A DNA stretch of 55,506 bases from an uncultured Prevotellaceae bacterium (GTDB lineage Bacteria > Bacteroidota > Bacteroidia > Bacteroidales > Bacteroidaceae), in the NCBI GenBank assembly GCA_902800435.1, contig CADCEQ010000008.1, positions 82,071 to 137,576 of the forward strand. Direction: 5' to 3'. Positions 1 through 9,545 of the stretch are shown here, piece after piece (the first letter of the stretch is position 1; every line of letters starts with the position of its first letter). The notes under the pieces were generated by a model. It was not told where the DNA came from, searched no databases, and saw nothing but the letters and a program-made list of their open reading frames with translations. Made by a program: the position numbers and the translations under genes.

Positions 1-1826
1 CCGTCGTTGACGACCGTCGAGTAGCCGTTCACCAACTCCAGCAGGTTGACATCGCTGGCGCCCAGGGCAAGCGAGGGCGTGGGGTCGAGCTCGCTCTTGA
101 TGCCCATAGCGTGGGCGGTGTTGGCAATGTTCCTGATGCCCACCTCCTGGCCTAATTTGACGGCTACGGAGTTGATGCTCTGGGCAAAGGCCGCACGAAG
201 CGTCATGTTGGCTCCCGTGAAGTAGCCGTTGGCGTTGGTGGGTGCCCACGTCACCTCCTTCTTCTTGCCGGGGTCCCAGACCTTCATCGAGAAGTAGGAG
301 TCCTGGCGGCGGTCGCAGGGCGTGAGTCCCTGGTTCATGGCTTCGGTATAGACAAAGAGCTTGAACGTAGAGCCGGGCTGGCGCTGAGCCGTCACTTTGT
401 CATATTTCCACGAGTTGAAGTCGATGTCGCCCACCCATGCCTTGACGTAGCCGGTGTTGGGCTCAATGGCCACGAAGCCGCAATGCATGAACCGTACCAT
501 GTAGCGTATGCTGTCGAGTGTCGACATCTCGCGCTCCACGGTGCCCTTTTCATAGTCGAACAGCTTAACCGTGTGGGGCTTGTTGAGGTAGTAGGCGATA
601 CTGTCGGGCTGGTTGGGGAATTTCTTCGTCAGCACTTTGTAATAGGGCTGGCGCTTGGCAATATCCTCGATGAAACCGGCAATTTCCTGATGGCGCTCGT
701 CCTGCCAGGGGTTGGTCTTGCCCCAGTGCTGGTTGAAGTTGTTCTGCACCTGCCTCATCTGCTTTGTGGCGGCTGCCTCGGCATAGCGCTGCATGCGGGT
801 GTCGAGTGTGGTGTAGATCTGCAGGCCGTCGGTATAGAGGTCGTAGCCGTTGTCGCGGCACCACTCCCTCAGTTCGTTGGCCACCGCCTCGCGGAAGTAG
901 TTGGCCTTGCCGTCGTAGGCGTTCTCGACGCTGAAGTCAAGCTCTATCTCGGTGGTCTTCAGCGAGTCGAAGGCCGCTTGCGTCAGGTGGTTGTGCTTCA
1001 CCATGTTGTCGAGCACGACGTTGCGGCGCTTGATGGCATTGTCGGGATGAATACGCGGATTATAATAGGTGGTGGCCTTGAGCATGCCCACCAGCACGGC
1101 AGCCTGTTCGGCGGTCAACTCCTTTGGCGTGATGCCGAAGTAGGTCTTGGCCGCTGTCTTGATGCCAAAGGCGTTAGAGCCGAAGTCGACGGTATTGGCA
1201 TACTGCGTCAGAATCTCCTCCTTGGTGAAGAAGTACTCCAGCTTGTAGGCCGTTATCCACTCCTTGCTCTTCATAATGAGCATTTTCAGACCGGGAATGC
1301 GGCCGAGCAGTCCGGTGGAATACTCGGTGCGGACGCGGAAGAGGTTCTTGGCCAGCTGCTGGGTAATGGTCGAGGCGCCGCGTGCGTCGTCGTGCAGCAG
1401 ATAGTCTTTGAGGGCAGCTCCGAAGGCGGTGAAGTCGATGCCGTGGTGCGAGTAGAACCGCTCGTCCTCGGTATCGATGAGTGCCTGCCAGAAGACGGGG
1501 TTGACGTCCTCATAGTCGACGGGTGTGCGGTTTTCGCTGAAGAACTTTCCTATCTGCTGTCCGTCAGCGCTGTATATCTCCGATGCCTGTGCCGGCCGCT
1601 TGTCCTTGATGGTCTGCATGGACGGCGACTTGCCAAAGAGCCACAGGAAGTTGAAGTTGACGGCCAGCAGGTAGAGTACGAACATCACGACGAGGGAGGC
1701 CACTGTTGAGACAATCTTGATGTACCAGGGACGGCCCTTGAAGATGCCGATGTACCAGCCGAAGATGCCTTTCACGCCTCGCCAACAGCGGGTCAGAATA
1801 TTATTTCCTTTTTCTTCTTTACTCAT
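1..1826 (-). CDS. Class A penicillin-binding protein 1A, C-terminus cut by window start
   Basis: Bifunctional peptidoglycan glycosyltransferase/transpeptidase anchored in the inner membrane. About 608 residues lie in the window; the rest lies before base 1. A short cytoplasmic N-terminus is followed by a membrane segment near residues 37-57. The GT51 transglycosylase domain has the catalytic-Glu motif [12 protein letters not shown] (Glu120) and [12 protein letters not shown] (150-161). The transpeptidase domain begins with the active-site motif RQPGSTFK (Ser486, Lys489), and an SIN motif of SxN type follows. The KTG motif would be outside the window. ATG at 1826 overlaps the end of miaA by 8 bases, so the gene closes the lpxD-lpxC/fabZ-lpxA-miaA run. 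Family assignment is secure; the exact paralogue name is not. Confidence 0.95.
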   Translation of the reverse strand, partial: MSKEEKGNNILTRCWRGVKGIFGWYIGIFKGRPWYIKIVSTVASLVVMFVLYLLAVNFNFLWLFGKSPSMQTIKDKRPAQASEIYSADGQQIGKFFSENRTPVDYEDVNPVFWQALIDTEDERFYSHHGIDFTAFGAALKDYLLHDDARGASTITQQLAKNLFRVRTEYSTGLLGRIPGLKMLIMKSKEWITAYKLEYFFTKEEILTQYANTVDFGSNAFGIKTAAKTYFGITPKELTAEQAAVLVGMLKATTYYNPRIHPDNAIKRRNVVLDNMVKHNHLTQAAFDSLKTTEIELDFSVENAYDGKANYFREAVANELREWCRDNGYDLYTDGLQIYTTLDTRMQRYAEAAATKQMRQVQNNFNQHWGKTNPWQDERHQEIAGFIEDIAKRQPYYKVLTKKFPNQPDSIAYYLNKPHTVKLFDYEKGTVEREMSTLDSIRYMVRFMHCGFVAIEPNTGYVKAWVGDIDFNSWKYDKVTAQRQPGSTFKLFVYTEAMNQGLTPCDRRQDSYFSMKVWDPGKKKEVTWAPTNANGYFTGANMTLRAAFAQSINSVAVKLGQEVGIRNIANTAHAMGIKSELDPTPSLALGASDVNLLELVNGYSTVVND

Positions 1827-2724
1827 ATTGATTTATGTAGTTCATTATTGATTCTTGGTGGTCGGGGTGGAACCACCTCATCTGTTCGTCGCGCTTGAAC
1901 CACGTCAGTTGCTTGCGGGCGTAGCGGCGCGTGTTACCCTTGATGCGCTCGACGGCCTCGTCCAAGTTCCAGATGCCGTCGAAATAGTTGAACAATTCTT
2001 TGTAACCTACAGTATTCAAGGCGTTTTCGTCTCTATATGGCAGCATCGATTTAGCTTCGTTGAGCAGTCCGTCGGCCATCATTTGGTCTACCCGCAGGTT
2101 GATGCGTTTGTACAATTCCTCGCGTTCACGGTTGAGTCCGATCTTGATGATGTCGAATGGGCGTTGCTGCCGCGTGGCCTTGCGGAATGAGGAGTAGGTC
2201 TTACCCGTCATGTGGCATATTTCAAGGGCGTGGACAACACGACGCGGATTCTGGCGGTCGACGATGTCGTAGTGCTCAGGGTCGAGTTGTTTCAGTTCTG
2301 CCACTAGAGCCTCCAGCCCCTCTTCAGCCAGCCGGCGCTTCATGGTGGCGCGGGTCGCGTCGTCAACCGTCGGAATGTCGTCGATGCCGTTGCAGACGGC
2401 GTCGATATACATCATTGAGCCGCCCGACAGCAGAGCGTATTCGCCCGACAGGAAGAGTTCATCGAGCAGGGCCATCACGTCCTGTTCGTACATGGAGGCG
2501 CTGTAGTAGTCGCCGATGCTGAGCGTTCCTACAAAATAGTGCTTGACGGCCTTCAGTTGTTCTTCGGTAGGCGAGGCGGTGCCGATTTTCAGTTCGCGAA
2601 ACAACTGCCGCGAATCGGCATTGATGATTGGAATGTCGAGCTGCCGGGCTATCTGCATACAGAGGTCGGTCTTCCCGACGGCTGTAGGTCCCGTAACGAC
2701 AATGAGTTTCTTGCTCCTCCTCAA
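1819..2724 (-). CDS. miaA: tRNA dimethylallyltransferase MiaA
   Basis: Transfers a dimethylallyl group to N6 of A37 in tRNAs that read UNN codons. 301 residues, normal length. The P-loop GPTAVGKT is at residues 12-19, followed by DSRQ and the family motif around GGSMMYIDA (MiaA usually has GGTGLY). The first usable start is TTG at 2724; an in-frame stop lies just upstream and no ATG is in frame near the P-loop. The start sits in a G/A-rich tandem repeat (2725-2763) that also supplies several Shine-Dalgarno-like GGAG cores. It lies between lpxA (36-base spacer) and the penicillin-binding protein (8-base overlap), so it is probably co-transcribed with lipid A genes. Confidence 0.95.
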   Translation of the reverse strand: MRRSKKLIVVTGPTAVGKTDLCMQIARQLDIPIINADSRQLFRELKIGTASPTEEQLKAVKHYFVGTLSIGDYYSASMYEQDVMALLDELFLSGEYALLSGGSMMYIDAVCNGIDDIPTVDDATRATMKRRLAEEGLEALVAELKQLDPEHYDIVDRQNPRRVVHALEICHMTGKTYSSFRKATRQQRPFDIIKIGLNREREELYKRINLRVDQMMADGLLNEAKSMLPYRDENALNTVGYKELFNYFDGIWNLDEAVERIKGNTRRYARKQLTWFKRDEQMRWFHPDHQESIMNYINQYE

Positions 2725-2763
2725 CTTCTCATCTCCTCATCTCCTCAACTCCTCATCTCCTCA
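2725..2763. repeat. Tandem GAGGAGATGAG-type repeat between lpxA and miaA
   Basis: On the minus strand the spacer is several imperfect copies of a 7-13 base G/A-rich unit (GAGGAGATGAG / GAGTTGAGGAG). It overlaps the lpxA stop and ends at the miaA TTG start. Each copy contains a GGAG core resembling a ribosome-binding site, which is unusual in a lineage that seldom relies on Shine-Dalgarno pairing. Slippage here would change the leader length without touching coding sequence. Confidence 0.7.
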
Positions 2764-3531
2764 CCGAATCACCCCGCGCTTGGAGTTCTCGATGAACGAG
2801 CAGATGTATTCCACTTCTTTCGAGTTGGGATACTTGGCACGTGCCTCGGCAATACCGTCCTTCAGCACCCCTTGCGCGTAAATAATACGGTAGGCGTCGT
2901 GGATGGCCTCTATCGTGGCATTGTCGAATCCCCGGCGGCGCAGTCCTATCAGGTTGACGCCTGCAAAGCGCACGGGCTCCTTTCCGGCAATGATGTATGG
3001 CGGAATGTCCTGACTGGTGCGCGAGCCTCCCTGGAACATGATGAAGCTGCCTACGCGGCAGAACTGGTGGAACAGGCAGGTGGCCGAAATGATGGCATAG
3101 TCCTCGACCACGACCTCGCCGGCAAACTTCGTTGAGTTGCCGATGATGCAGCCGTTGCCGATGACGCAGTCGTGGGCCACGTGCATGTTCTCCATCAGCA
3201 GGTTGCCGTTGCCGACGACGGTCTTACCCTTTGAGGCTGTGCCTCGGCTGATGGTCACGTTCTCGCGGATGGAGTTGTTGTCGCCAATCTCGCAGGTAGT
3301 GTCCTCGCCCTGGAACTTAAGGTCCTGGGGCTTGGTTGATATGCTGGCGCCGGGAAAGAACTCGTTGTTGTTGCCGATGCGGGCGCCATAGTGTATGGTG
3401 ACGCTGTTCAGCAGCTTGTTGTTGTCGCCGATGACGACGTTCTTGTCAATCACGCAGAACGGTCCAATCACATTGTTGTCGCCGAGTTTTGCCTCGGGGT
3501 CGACGATGGCCAATGGGTGTATTGTGTTCAT
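2761..3531 (-). CDS. lpxA: Acyl-ACP--UDP-N-acetylglucosamine O-acyltransferase LpxA
   Basis: First step of lipid A synthesis: moves a 3-hydroxyacyl chain from ACP to the 3-OH of UDP-GlcNAc in the cytoplasm. 256 residues, the usual length. The N-terminal two thirds is a left-handed beta-helix of hexapeptide repeats (IGDNNV, IGNNNE, VGNGNL, IGNGCI), with HVAHDCVIG carrying the catalytic His. The C-terminal helical bundle (about 195-256) begins at GLRRRGF. It starts 3 bases after lpxC-fabZ and is clearly in the same operon. Confidence 0.97.
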   Translation of the reverse strand: MNTIHPLAIVDPEAKLGDNNVIGPFCVIDKNVVIGDNNKLLNSVTIHYGARIGNNNEFFPGASISTKPQDLKFQGEDTTCEIGDNNSIRENVTISRGTASKGKTVVGNGNLLMENMHVAHDCVIGNGCIIGNSTKFAGEVVVEDYAIISATCLFHQFCRVGSFIMFQGGSRTSQDIPPYIIAGKEPVRFAGVNLIGLRRRGFDNATIEAIHDAYRIIYAQGVLKDGIAEARAKYPNSKEVEYICSFIENSKRGVIR

Positions 3532-3534
3532 TTA

Positions 3535-4920
3535 CTATTTGTTTTTAACGATTTGAGCGGTGAAACTGGCTTCGGTGACTACATGGTCGCCAACGAAGAC
3601 ATAACCTTTCATCGACGAGACGCCGTGACGGACGGGAGCCAGGAGGTCGACCTTGAAGACGAGCGTGTCGCCGGGCACGACCTTCTGACGGAACTTCACG
3701 TTGTCAATCCTCATGAAGTAGGTCGACCAGCGCTCAGGCTCCTCAAGTGAGTTCAGCACCAAAAGTCCGCCACATTGTGCCATAGCCTCTACCTGGAGCA
3801 CGCCGGGCATGACGGGCTCCTGGGGGAAGTGTCCCTGGAAGAAGGGCTCGTTCGATGTGACGTTCTTGATGCCGACGATGCTCATCGGGCCTAAGGCCAC
3901 CACCTTGTCGACCAGCTGCATGGGATAGCGGTGGGGCAGCAGTTCGCGGATGCGGTTCACGTCCATGACCGGCTCGTCGTTGGGGTCGTAGATAGGAGCC
4001 TGAATCTCGTGCTTGCGTATTTCCTTGCGCATGAGCCGTGCAAACTTATTGTTGATGGTATGTCCGGGACGTGTGGCAATGATGCGGCCCTTGATGGGCT
4101 TGCCTATCAGGGCCATGTCGCCGACGATGTCGAGCAGCTTGTGGCGCGTACACTCGTTCTCCCAGACCAGCGGCTTGTGCTGTATATAGCCTAAGTCGTT
4201 GGCGTCGCGGTGCTCTACGCCGATCATGTCAGCCAGCATGTCGAGCCGTTCCTGTGTGGTCTGGCGCTCGTAGATAACGATAGCGTTGTCCAGGTCGCCA
4301 CCCTTGATCAGGTTGGCCTGCAGCAAGGGCTCAATATCGCGGACAAAGACAAACGTGCGGGCTGGGGCAATTTCGGTTGGGAAGTCCTCAACCTTGTTGA
4401 CGGTGGCAAACTGTGAGTTGATAAATTTCGACTCGAACGAGCACATGACTGTGAGCGAGAACTCGTCGTCGGGCAGGATGGTGATGCACGAACCGCTTTC
4501 CTCATCCTTCACCTCAATCTTCTTGCGGATGATGTACCAGTCCTTGGGTGCATTTTGCTCTTCAATGCCAATCTCTTGTATCTTCTCAACATACTTAATG
4601 GCAGAGCCGTCAAGGATGGGGAACTCCGGACCGTTGACCTGTATCAGGCAGTTGTCGATGCCCAGGGCATAAAGGGCCGAGAGTGCATGCTCTACGGTCG
4701 ATACGCGCAGGTTGTCGCCCTTGCCCAGAACCGTTCCACGCTGCGTGTCGACGACGTTCTCGGCGACAGCATCAATGGTAGGCATGCCATCCAGGTCGAT
4801 GCGCTGAATGGTGTAGCCGTTGTTTTCAGGTGCCGGGTTGAAGGTTACTGTAAGGCTGAGACCTGTATGCAGGCCTTTGCCGCACAATGAAAAACTTCCT
4901 TTTAATGTCTTTTGTTTCAT
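3535..4920 (-). CDS. lpxC: Fused LpxC deacetylase / FabZ 3-hydroxyacyl-ACP dehydratase
   Basis: A two-enzyme fusion of 461 residues. The N-terminal ~300 residues are the zinc-dependent UDP-3-O-acyl-GlcNAc deacetylase LpxC: VEHALSAL supplies a zinc-ligand His and HKLLDIVGD the second zinc site. The C-terminal ~140 residues are FabZ, the hot-dog-fold dehydratase, with LLPHRYPMQLVDKV and catalytic-His motif GHFPQEPVMPG. The fusion ties the committed lipid A step to fatty-acid elongation, which compete for 3-hydroxyacyl-ACP; it is a known Bacteroidetes arrangement. It starts 5 bases after lpxD and ends 3 bases before lpxA. Confidence 0.97.
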   Translation of the reverse strand: MKQKTLKGSFSLCGKGLHTGLSLTVTFNPAPENNGYTIQRIDLDGMPTIDAVAENVVDTQRGTVLGKGDNLRVSTVEHALSALYALGIDNCLIQVNGPEFPILDGSAIKYVEKIQEIGIEEQNAPKDWYIIRKKIEVKDEESGSCITILPDDEFSLTVMCSFESKFINSQFATVNKVEDFPTEIAPARTFVFVRDIEPLLQANLIKGGDLDNAIVIYERQTTQERLDMLADMIGVEHRDANDLGYIQHKPLVWENECTRHKLLDIVGDMALIGKPIKGRIIATRPGHTINNKFARLMRKEIRKHEIQAPIYDPNDEPVMDVNRIRELLPHRYPMQLVDKVVALGPMSIVGIKNVTSNEPFFQGHFPQEPVMPGVLQVEAMAQCGGLLVLNSLEEPERWSTYFMRIDNVKFRQKVVPGDTLVFKVDLLAPVRHGVSSMKGYVFVGDHVVTEASFTAQIVKNK

Positions 4921-4925
4921 ATCTC

Positions 4926-5909
4926 TTAAAGTTTCTTTTTCAGTTCGTCAATTTCGCGCTGCAAGGCAGCAATCTGGCGGTACATCTCAGGCAGCTTGGC
5001 ATCAAGGGCCCTGGCCTTGAAGTACATCTTGGGGTTCACGGCAGGAGCACCGATGAGTTGTTCGCCGTTGCCCTTGGTATTGCTGATGACGCCGCTCTGT
5101 GCGCCGACAAAGGTCCTGTCGGCAATGGTGATGTGACCTGAGAAGCCTGCCTGGCCGCCGACCATGCACCATGCGCCGACCTTCGTAGAGCCGGCCAGGC
5201 CTGCCTGGGCCGACATGACGGTGTTCTCGCCAATCTCGCAGTTGTGGCCCACCTGAATGAGGTTGTCCAGTTTTACGCCGCGATGAATGATGGTCTGGCC
5301 CATTGTCGAGCGGTCAATGCAGGTGTTGGCGCCTATCTCCACGTCGTCCTCGATGATGACGATGCCTATCTGCGGAATCTTCTCGTAGCCTTCCTGGTTA
5401 GGCGCAAAGCCAAAACCATCGGCACCGATGACGGCTCCGGCGTGAATGGTCACGTGCTGGCCGATGCGGGTGCCGTCGTAGATGGTTACGTTGGGGAAAA
5501 TACGCGTGCCGTCGCCAATGACGACGCCGTCGCCGATGTAGCAGAACGGCCCGATATACACGTCCTTGCCGATTGTGGCTGACGGCGACACGAAAGCTAG
5601 CGCGTCGACGCCCGTCTTCTTGGGCTTCATCGAGTCATAAATCTGCAGCAGCCGCGCCACGCTCTCATAGGCATTCTTCACACGGATGAGGGTAGGGGCG
5701 ACAGGCTTTTCAAGCGCCACGTCCTCATTGATGAGAACGACGGACGACTTTGTGTCATATAGAAAGTGGGTGTACTTGGGATTCGAGAGGAACGAGATGG
5801 CGCCCTCGCGGCCTTCTTCAATTTTGGCAAAGGAGCTGACCTTGGCATTTTCGTCACCTTCAATCCGTCCTTCAATTAGCTCTGCAATCTGTTTCGCTGT
5901 AAATTCCAT
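4926..5909 (-). CDS. lpxD: UDP-3-O-(3-hydroxyacyl)glucosamine N-acyltransferase LpxD
   Basis: Third lipid A enzyme; adds the N-linked 3-hydroxyacyl chain. 327 residues from ATG at 5909. A longer reading from 5945 is possible, but it would begin upstream of the -7 promoter box at 5934-5941, so the inner start (METhionine followed by [10 protein letters not shown]) is preferred. There is an N-terminal uridine-binding domain (1-~100), then hexapeptide repeats with VGHNCEIG holding the catalytic His, and a C-terminal helix ending [13 protein letters not shown]. First gene of the lpxD-lpxC/fabZ-lpxA-miaA-pbp unit. Confidence 0.96.
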   Translation of the reverse strand: MEFTAKQIAELIEGRIEGDENAKVSSFAKIEEGREGAISFLSNPKYTHFLYDTKSSVVLINEDVALEKPVAPTLIRVKNAYESVARLLQIYDSMKPKKTGVDALAFVSPSATIGKDVYIGPFCYIGDGVVIGDGTRIFPNVTIYDGTRIGQHVTIHAGAVIGADGFGFAPNQEGYEKIPQIGIVIIEDDVEIGANTCIDRSTMGQTIIHRGVKLDNLIQVGHNCEIGENTVMSAQAGLAGSTKVGAWCMVGGQAGFSGHITIADRTFVGAQSGVISNTKGNGEQLIGAPAVNPKMYFKARALDAKLPEMYRQIAALQREIDELKKKL

Positions 5910-5933
5910 AAGGGTTGTTTCTGAATTTGCATG

Positions 5934-5941
5934 CAAAGGTA
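5934..5941 (-). promoter_or_regulatory. -7 box of lpxD operon promoter
   Basis: TACCTTTG on the minus strand, followed by CA, matches the Bacteroidetes -7 consensus TAnnTTTG. It lies 24 bases upstream of the chosen lpxD ATG. A T-rich TTTTTG stretch lies upstream. Confidence 0.75.
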
Positions 5942-5948
5942 GCAAAAA

Positions 5949-7175
5949 TTATTCGAAACGCTGATAACAGAGGTAATATTTTCTTATTTTTTTAGAAAGT
6001 AACTGCACATTTAGCAATTCGGAAGCTTCGGAAATATCGCGCGTTGAGCCGTCTTTGTAAAGAATTGTGATACTGTCGTCCGTCGTGTCGTACATGTCCT
6101 TCTGGATGGTGTTGATGCTCATCATGTAGCGGCGGGCGTCGTCGGTACTGATGCCCATCTTCTGGGCTATCTCGCTGGCCAGCTGACCGATGCACGCCTC
6201 GTCGGCGGGCGTCTCGCTGACCTCCACCTTGAAGATGTGCCTGTCGAGCATGTCGGTAGCAAGCGTCGAGAGTATCTTGTCGTCGCTGTACTTCCAGGCT
6301 TTCAGCGCACTCCAGATATCGCTGTCGTCGAGGTCGCCATACATGCCGAGCGTTTCCTCATGGCTGTCAAACCAGGTTTTGTCGACTTCATTCTGCAGGA
6401 AATACTTCAGCGGGGGCGAGGCAAACAGGTCCTTCCCGCCGCGTGTCAGTTCCTTGGCCCTCGTCAGCGTGTTGACCAATACTTTTTCACAGGCTACGGC
6501 CGTCTTGTGCAGGTATACCTGCCAGTACATCAGCCGTCTTGTTGTCAGGAAATTTTCAAGTGAATAGATTCCTTTCGACTCAATGACCAGTGAATCGTCT
6601 ACAACATTCAGCATTTTGATGAGTCGCGCCGACCCGATGATTCCCTCGGTAACGCCTGTGAAAAACGAGTCGCGGCGCAGGTAGTCGAGACGGTCCATGT
6701 CGAGCTGGCTTGATATCAACTGGTGCAGGAACTGCTTCGGATACTCGCCCTTGAAGATGCTGATGGCAAGGTTCAGCTGGCCACCCGTCTGGCGGTTGAT
6801 GCGCTCCATCATCAGCAGCGAGATGTCCTCGTGCGAGATGCCGTGTATCAGCGTGTGCTCAAGCACGTGCGAGAAGGGGCCGTGCCCGATGTCGTGCATC
6901 AGGATGGCGGCCTGCACGGCCTCTGCCTCCGAGTCGAAGATGAAGTTCCCCTTCTGCTGGAGCGTCAGTATGGCCTCGCTCGTCAGGTGGAAGGCGCCCA
7001 GCGAGTGCTGGAACCGCGTGTGGCGGGCGCCGGGATAGACCACCGATGCCAGCCCCAGCTGGTTGATGCGGTTCAGGCGTTGCATAAGGGGATGCCGTAC
7101 GACGTCGTACAGCAGTCCCCTCGGAATCTTGATGAACCCGAATACCGGGTCGTTGATGATTGTGTGGTCGTTCAT
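5949..7175 (-). CDS. HD-domain phosphohydrolase (dNTPase-like)
   Basis: Cytosolic metal-dependent phosphohydrolase of the HD superfamily, related to dGTP triphosphohydrolase-like proteins. From ATG at 7175 it is 408 residues (reading continues 7 codons upstream, but family members begin close to INDPVFGFI). Metal ligands are visible as HTRFQHSLGAFHL, the HD pair in MHDIGHGPFSH, and HEDISL. The C-terminal half has no recognised catalytic motif. Substrate is unknown; nucleotides are a guess from the family. It starts 26 bases after the acid phosphatase gene and ends just before the lpxD promoter. Confidence 0.88.
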   Translation of the reverse strand: MNDHTIINDPVFGFIKIPRGLLYDVVRHPLMQRLNRINQLGLASVVYPGARHTRFQHSLGAFHLTSEAILTLQQKGNFIFDSEAEAVQAAILMHDIGHGPFSHVLEHTLIHGISHEDISLLMMERINRQTGGQLNLAISIFKGEYPKQFLHQLISSQLDMDRLDYLRRDSFFTGVTEGIIGSARLIKMLNVVDDSLVIESKGIYSLENFLTTRRLMYWQVYLHKTAVACEKVLVNTLTRAKELTRGGKDLFASPPLKYFLQNEVDKTWFDSHEETLGMYGDLDDSDIWSALKAWKYSDDKILSTLATDMLDRHIFKVEVSETPADEACIGQLASEIAQKMGISTDDARRYMMSINTIQKDMYDTTDDSITILYKDGSTRDISEASELLNVQLLSKKIRKYYLCYQRFE

Positions 7176-7201
7176 TGTGAATGTGCGGGGATTCACGGCC
7201 G

Positions 7202-8470
7202 TTACTCACCCTTCAGGCTGTTGCACCTGTCGGTATAGAACTTCTTGAAGTCGCTCCACTTGTAGTAGGGGTAGTTGTCGGCGGGCAGTGGCAGCGTGGC
7301 CTCGCTGCCGTTCAGCAGACATTTCACCAGCACGTCGGCGGCCTGCTTCTTGCTGCGGTAGAAGATGAGCTGAATGTTGCAGGCTTTGCAGGTTTCCCAG
7401 TTCTGGTAGCAGTTCTTCACCTCGTAGGGGTCTTCAGGGTCGCGGTCGGCGCCGTTGATGCCCATGAGTATGTGGAGTGGGCCTAAGCGGTCGTCGTGGC
7501 CGAAGCGCAGGTCGGCTATGCGGTCGCTACTGCCATCAATCACGGCGTCGGCCTTCCTGATGATGTCCTCCAGGATGGGGATTGTCATGTTCTTGCGGGG
7601 GAAGAGCCATGAGTAGGTGCCCAGGTTTGAGCTTTCCCAGCGGTTGGCAATGTCCTGGTCGGTCATGAGGCTGCCCATCATGCCCTCGTGGCCGATGTTG
7701 GGCAGCGAGGTGTAGAGGTTGATGAAGTTCTCGCCGATATGGTGCGTGCTGCCGGGCAGGCCCTCGGTGCTGGTGAAGGCACGCTTGACAACCGTTTCGC
7801 CGAGGTTGTCGACGTACTTGAACTGGTCGCGGTTCTTCTCAAACCGGGGCTTGGTGCTTGGGAAGTCGCGGCGGGCAGGGTTCTGACGGTCGTCGGGCAC
7901 GACGCCGTCGAGGGTGAAGCGCGACGACTGCTCGCGGATCTCTATCTTCGGGTTACACTGCACCAGTTCCTGGCAGAAGCCCGACATGCTGATGACGCAG
8001 CGCCCGCTGAGCGAGGCGATGGCCAGCACGTTGCCGCCCTTCTTGAACACCTCGGGGAAATTGTTGTACATGGTTCGGGCTATGCGCTGATGCTGCTCCC
8101 AGCCCAGGTCGCTCAGTTCGCTGACGCCCGTGGCCAGCTCCGTCTTCGCGGCGTCGAACTTCTTGCGGAATTCCTCGCCGGCTGCCGTGAGTTGGTTTTT
8201 GCGGTGGGCGATGGTCAGCACGCTGTCCATCTCGCGGTAGAGCATGGCGTTCCAGTAGTAGCGCGAGCCGTGGCGCCCGTAGTGGCTGATGTAGAAGGGC
8301 TTATGGCCTTTCGGGGCCTTTGTCAGCTTGGCGGTAGCCCCTGTATAGGGGTAGTCAGTGCCGTAGGCTTTCCGCGGGTCGGCCTTCAGCTGTTCTAATG
8401 CGGGTGTTGTCTGTGCCCATGTTGCCAGAGCGAACGACCAGAGAACAAGGATGTTAAGTAATTTCTTCAT
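7202..8470 (-). CDS. Secreted histidine acid phosphatase (phytase/MINPP-like)
   Basis: 422 residues with a cleavable signal peptide (MKKLLNILVLWSFALATWAQ), so periplasmic or surface. The catalytic motif YGRHGSRYYW gives the nucleophilic His67 in RHGxR; a second motif RFGHDDRLGPL supplies the HD-type proton donor typical of the superfamily. Bacteroidetes relatives hydrolyse inositol phosphates, so phosphate scavenging is plausible but not proven. It lies 40 bases after hisC with no promoter box between, so it is probably transcribed with the his genes. A role as histidinol-phosphatase is unlikely for an exported enzyme. Confidence 0.88.
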   Translation of the reverse strand: MKKLLNILVLWSFALATWAQTTPALEQLKADPRKAYGTDYPYTGATAKLTKAPKGHKPFYISHYGRHGSRYYWNAMLYREMDSVLTIAHRKNQLTAAGEEFRKKFDAAKTELATGVSELSDLGWEQHQRIARTMYNNFPEVFKKGGNVLAIASLSGRCVISMSGFCQELVQCNPKIEIREQSSRFTLDGVVPDDRQNPARRDFPSTKPRFEKNRDQFKYVDNLGETVVKRAFTSTEGLPGSTHHIGENFINLYTSLPNIGHEGMMGSLMTDQDIANRWESSNLGTYSWLFPRKNMTIPILEDIIRKADAVIDGSSDRIADLRFGHDDRLGPLHILMGINGADRDPEDPYEVKNCYQNWETCKACNIQLIFYRSKKQAADVLVKCLLNGSEATLPLPADNYPYYKWSDFKKFYTDRCNSLKGE

Positions 8471-8510
8471 AGGTTAGTATTAATTAAATGAATAGTTAAA
8501 TCAGCAGTCA

Positions 8511-9545
8511 CTACATTTGTCGCAGGGCGGCAATGAGTTCGTTGTTCTCGTTCTTAGTGCCGACGGTAATGCGCAGGCAGTCACGGCAGAGCTTGATGCG
8601 TGTGCGGTTGCGGACAATAATCCCTTGTTCGACAAGGCTGTCGTAGATGCCCTGAGCATCGGTCATCTTGGCGAGGAAGAAGTTGGCCTCGGTGGGGTAG
8701 ACTTTTTCGCAGATAGGGAGCAGCCGGAAGGCGTCGATCATGCGGCTGCGCTCAAGATTGAGCATGCGCACCCACTTATCGACCTGGAAGGGGTCGGCGA
8801 GGGCCTCGAGAGCCTGCTTCTGGGTGAGCAGATTGACATTATAAGGATATTTCACCTTATTATATATCCCAATGATTTCAGGCGAGGCGAAGGCCATGCC
8901 AAGACGGATGGCTGCGCAACCCCATGCCTTCGACATGGTGTTGAGCACGATGAGATTGGGATGTTTGGCCAGTTCGGTGCGCAGCGAGGGCTGCGAAGAG
9001 AAGTCGCTATAAGCTTCGTCGACGATGACAATGCCCTCAAAGGCGTTGATGGTGTTAATGATTTCATCGCGTATAAGGCAGTTGCCCGTTGGGTTGTTGG
9101 GCGAACAGAGCCAGATGATTTTTGTCTTCGAGTCGCAGGCGGCCAGCAGGCGGTCGGCAGTTATCTGGTAGTTGTCGTCGAGCAGCACGGGGCGGTACTC
9201 CACATCGTTGATGTCGGCACATACCTTGTACATGCCATAAGTCGGTTCAATGGCCACAACATTGTCGATGCCCGGACGGCAGAAGCAGCGGTAGGGCAGA
9301 TCGATGGCCTCGTCGCTGCCGGTGCCGAGGAAGACACACTCAGCGGGCACGCCCTTCACCTTCGATATGGCTGCCTTCACCTCCAGTTGCAGGGGGTCGG
9401 GGTAGCGGTTTACGGGATTGTTGTAGGGATTCTCGTTGGCATCGAGAAACACGTGAGCCTCACGTCCAGCATACTCGTTGCGGGCGCTGCTATAGGGTGC
9501 GAGCGACCAGATGTTTGGTCGCACCAATTCTTCTAACGGTTTCAT
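8511..9545 (-). CDS. hisC: Histidinol-phosphate aminotransferase HisC
   Basis: PLP-dependent aminotransferase of histidine synthesis (imidazole acetol-phosphate to histidinol phosphate). 344 residues, normal. Fold-type I motifs are present: [18 protein letters not shown], and the PLP lysine in NTMSKAWG, followed by the phosphate-binding RLG. ATG at 9545 overlaps the hisD stop by 4 bases, so translation is probably coupled. Confidence 0.96.
   Translation of the reverse strand: MKPLEELVRPNIWSLAPYSSARNEYAGREAHVFLDANENPYNNPVNRYPDPLQLEVKAAISKVKGVPAECVFLGTGSDEAIDLPYRCFCRPGIDNVVAIEPTYGMYKVCADINDVEYRPVLLDDNYQITADRLLAACDSKTKIIWLCSPNNPTGNCLIRDEIINTINAFEGIVIVDEAYSDFSSQPSLRTELAKHPNLIVLNTMSKAWGCAAIRLGMAFASPEIIGIYNKVKYPYNVNLLTQKQALEALADPFQVDKWVRMLNLERSRMIDAFRLLPICEKVYPTEANFFLAKMTDAQGIYDSLVEQGIIVRNRTRIKLCRDCLRITVGTKNENNELIAALRQM

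Noticed and set aside
483..1709. Long antisense frame opposite the penicillin-binding protein; similar long frames at 15058-16377, 31892-33112 and 49444-50676
   Set aside because: Each lies opposite a clear, motif-bearing gene; the translations look like reverse-frame products of G/C-rich codons and show no domain.
7202..8470. Histidinol-phosphatase completing the his operon
   Set aside because: The protein has a cleavable signal peptide and RHGxR/HD motifs of exported histidine acid phosphatases, not the HAD or PHP motifs of histidinol-phosphatases.
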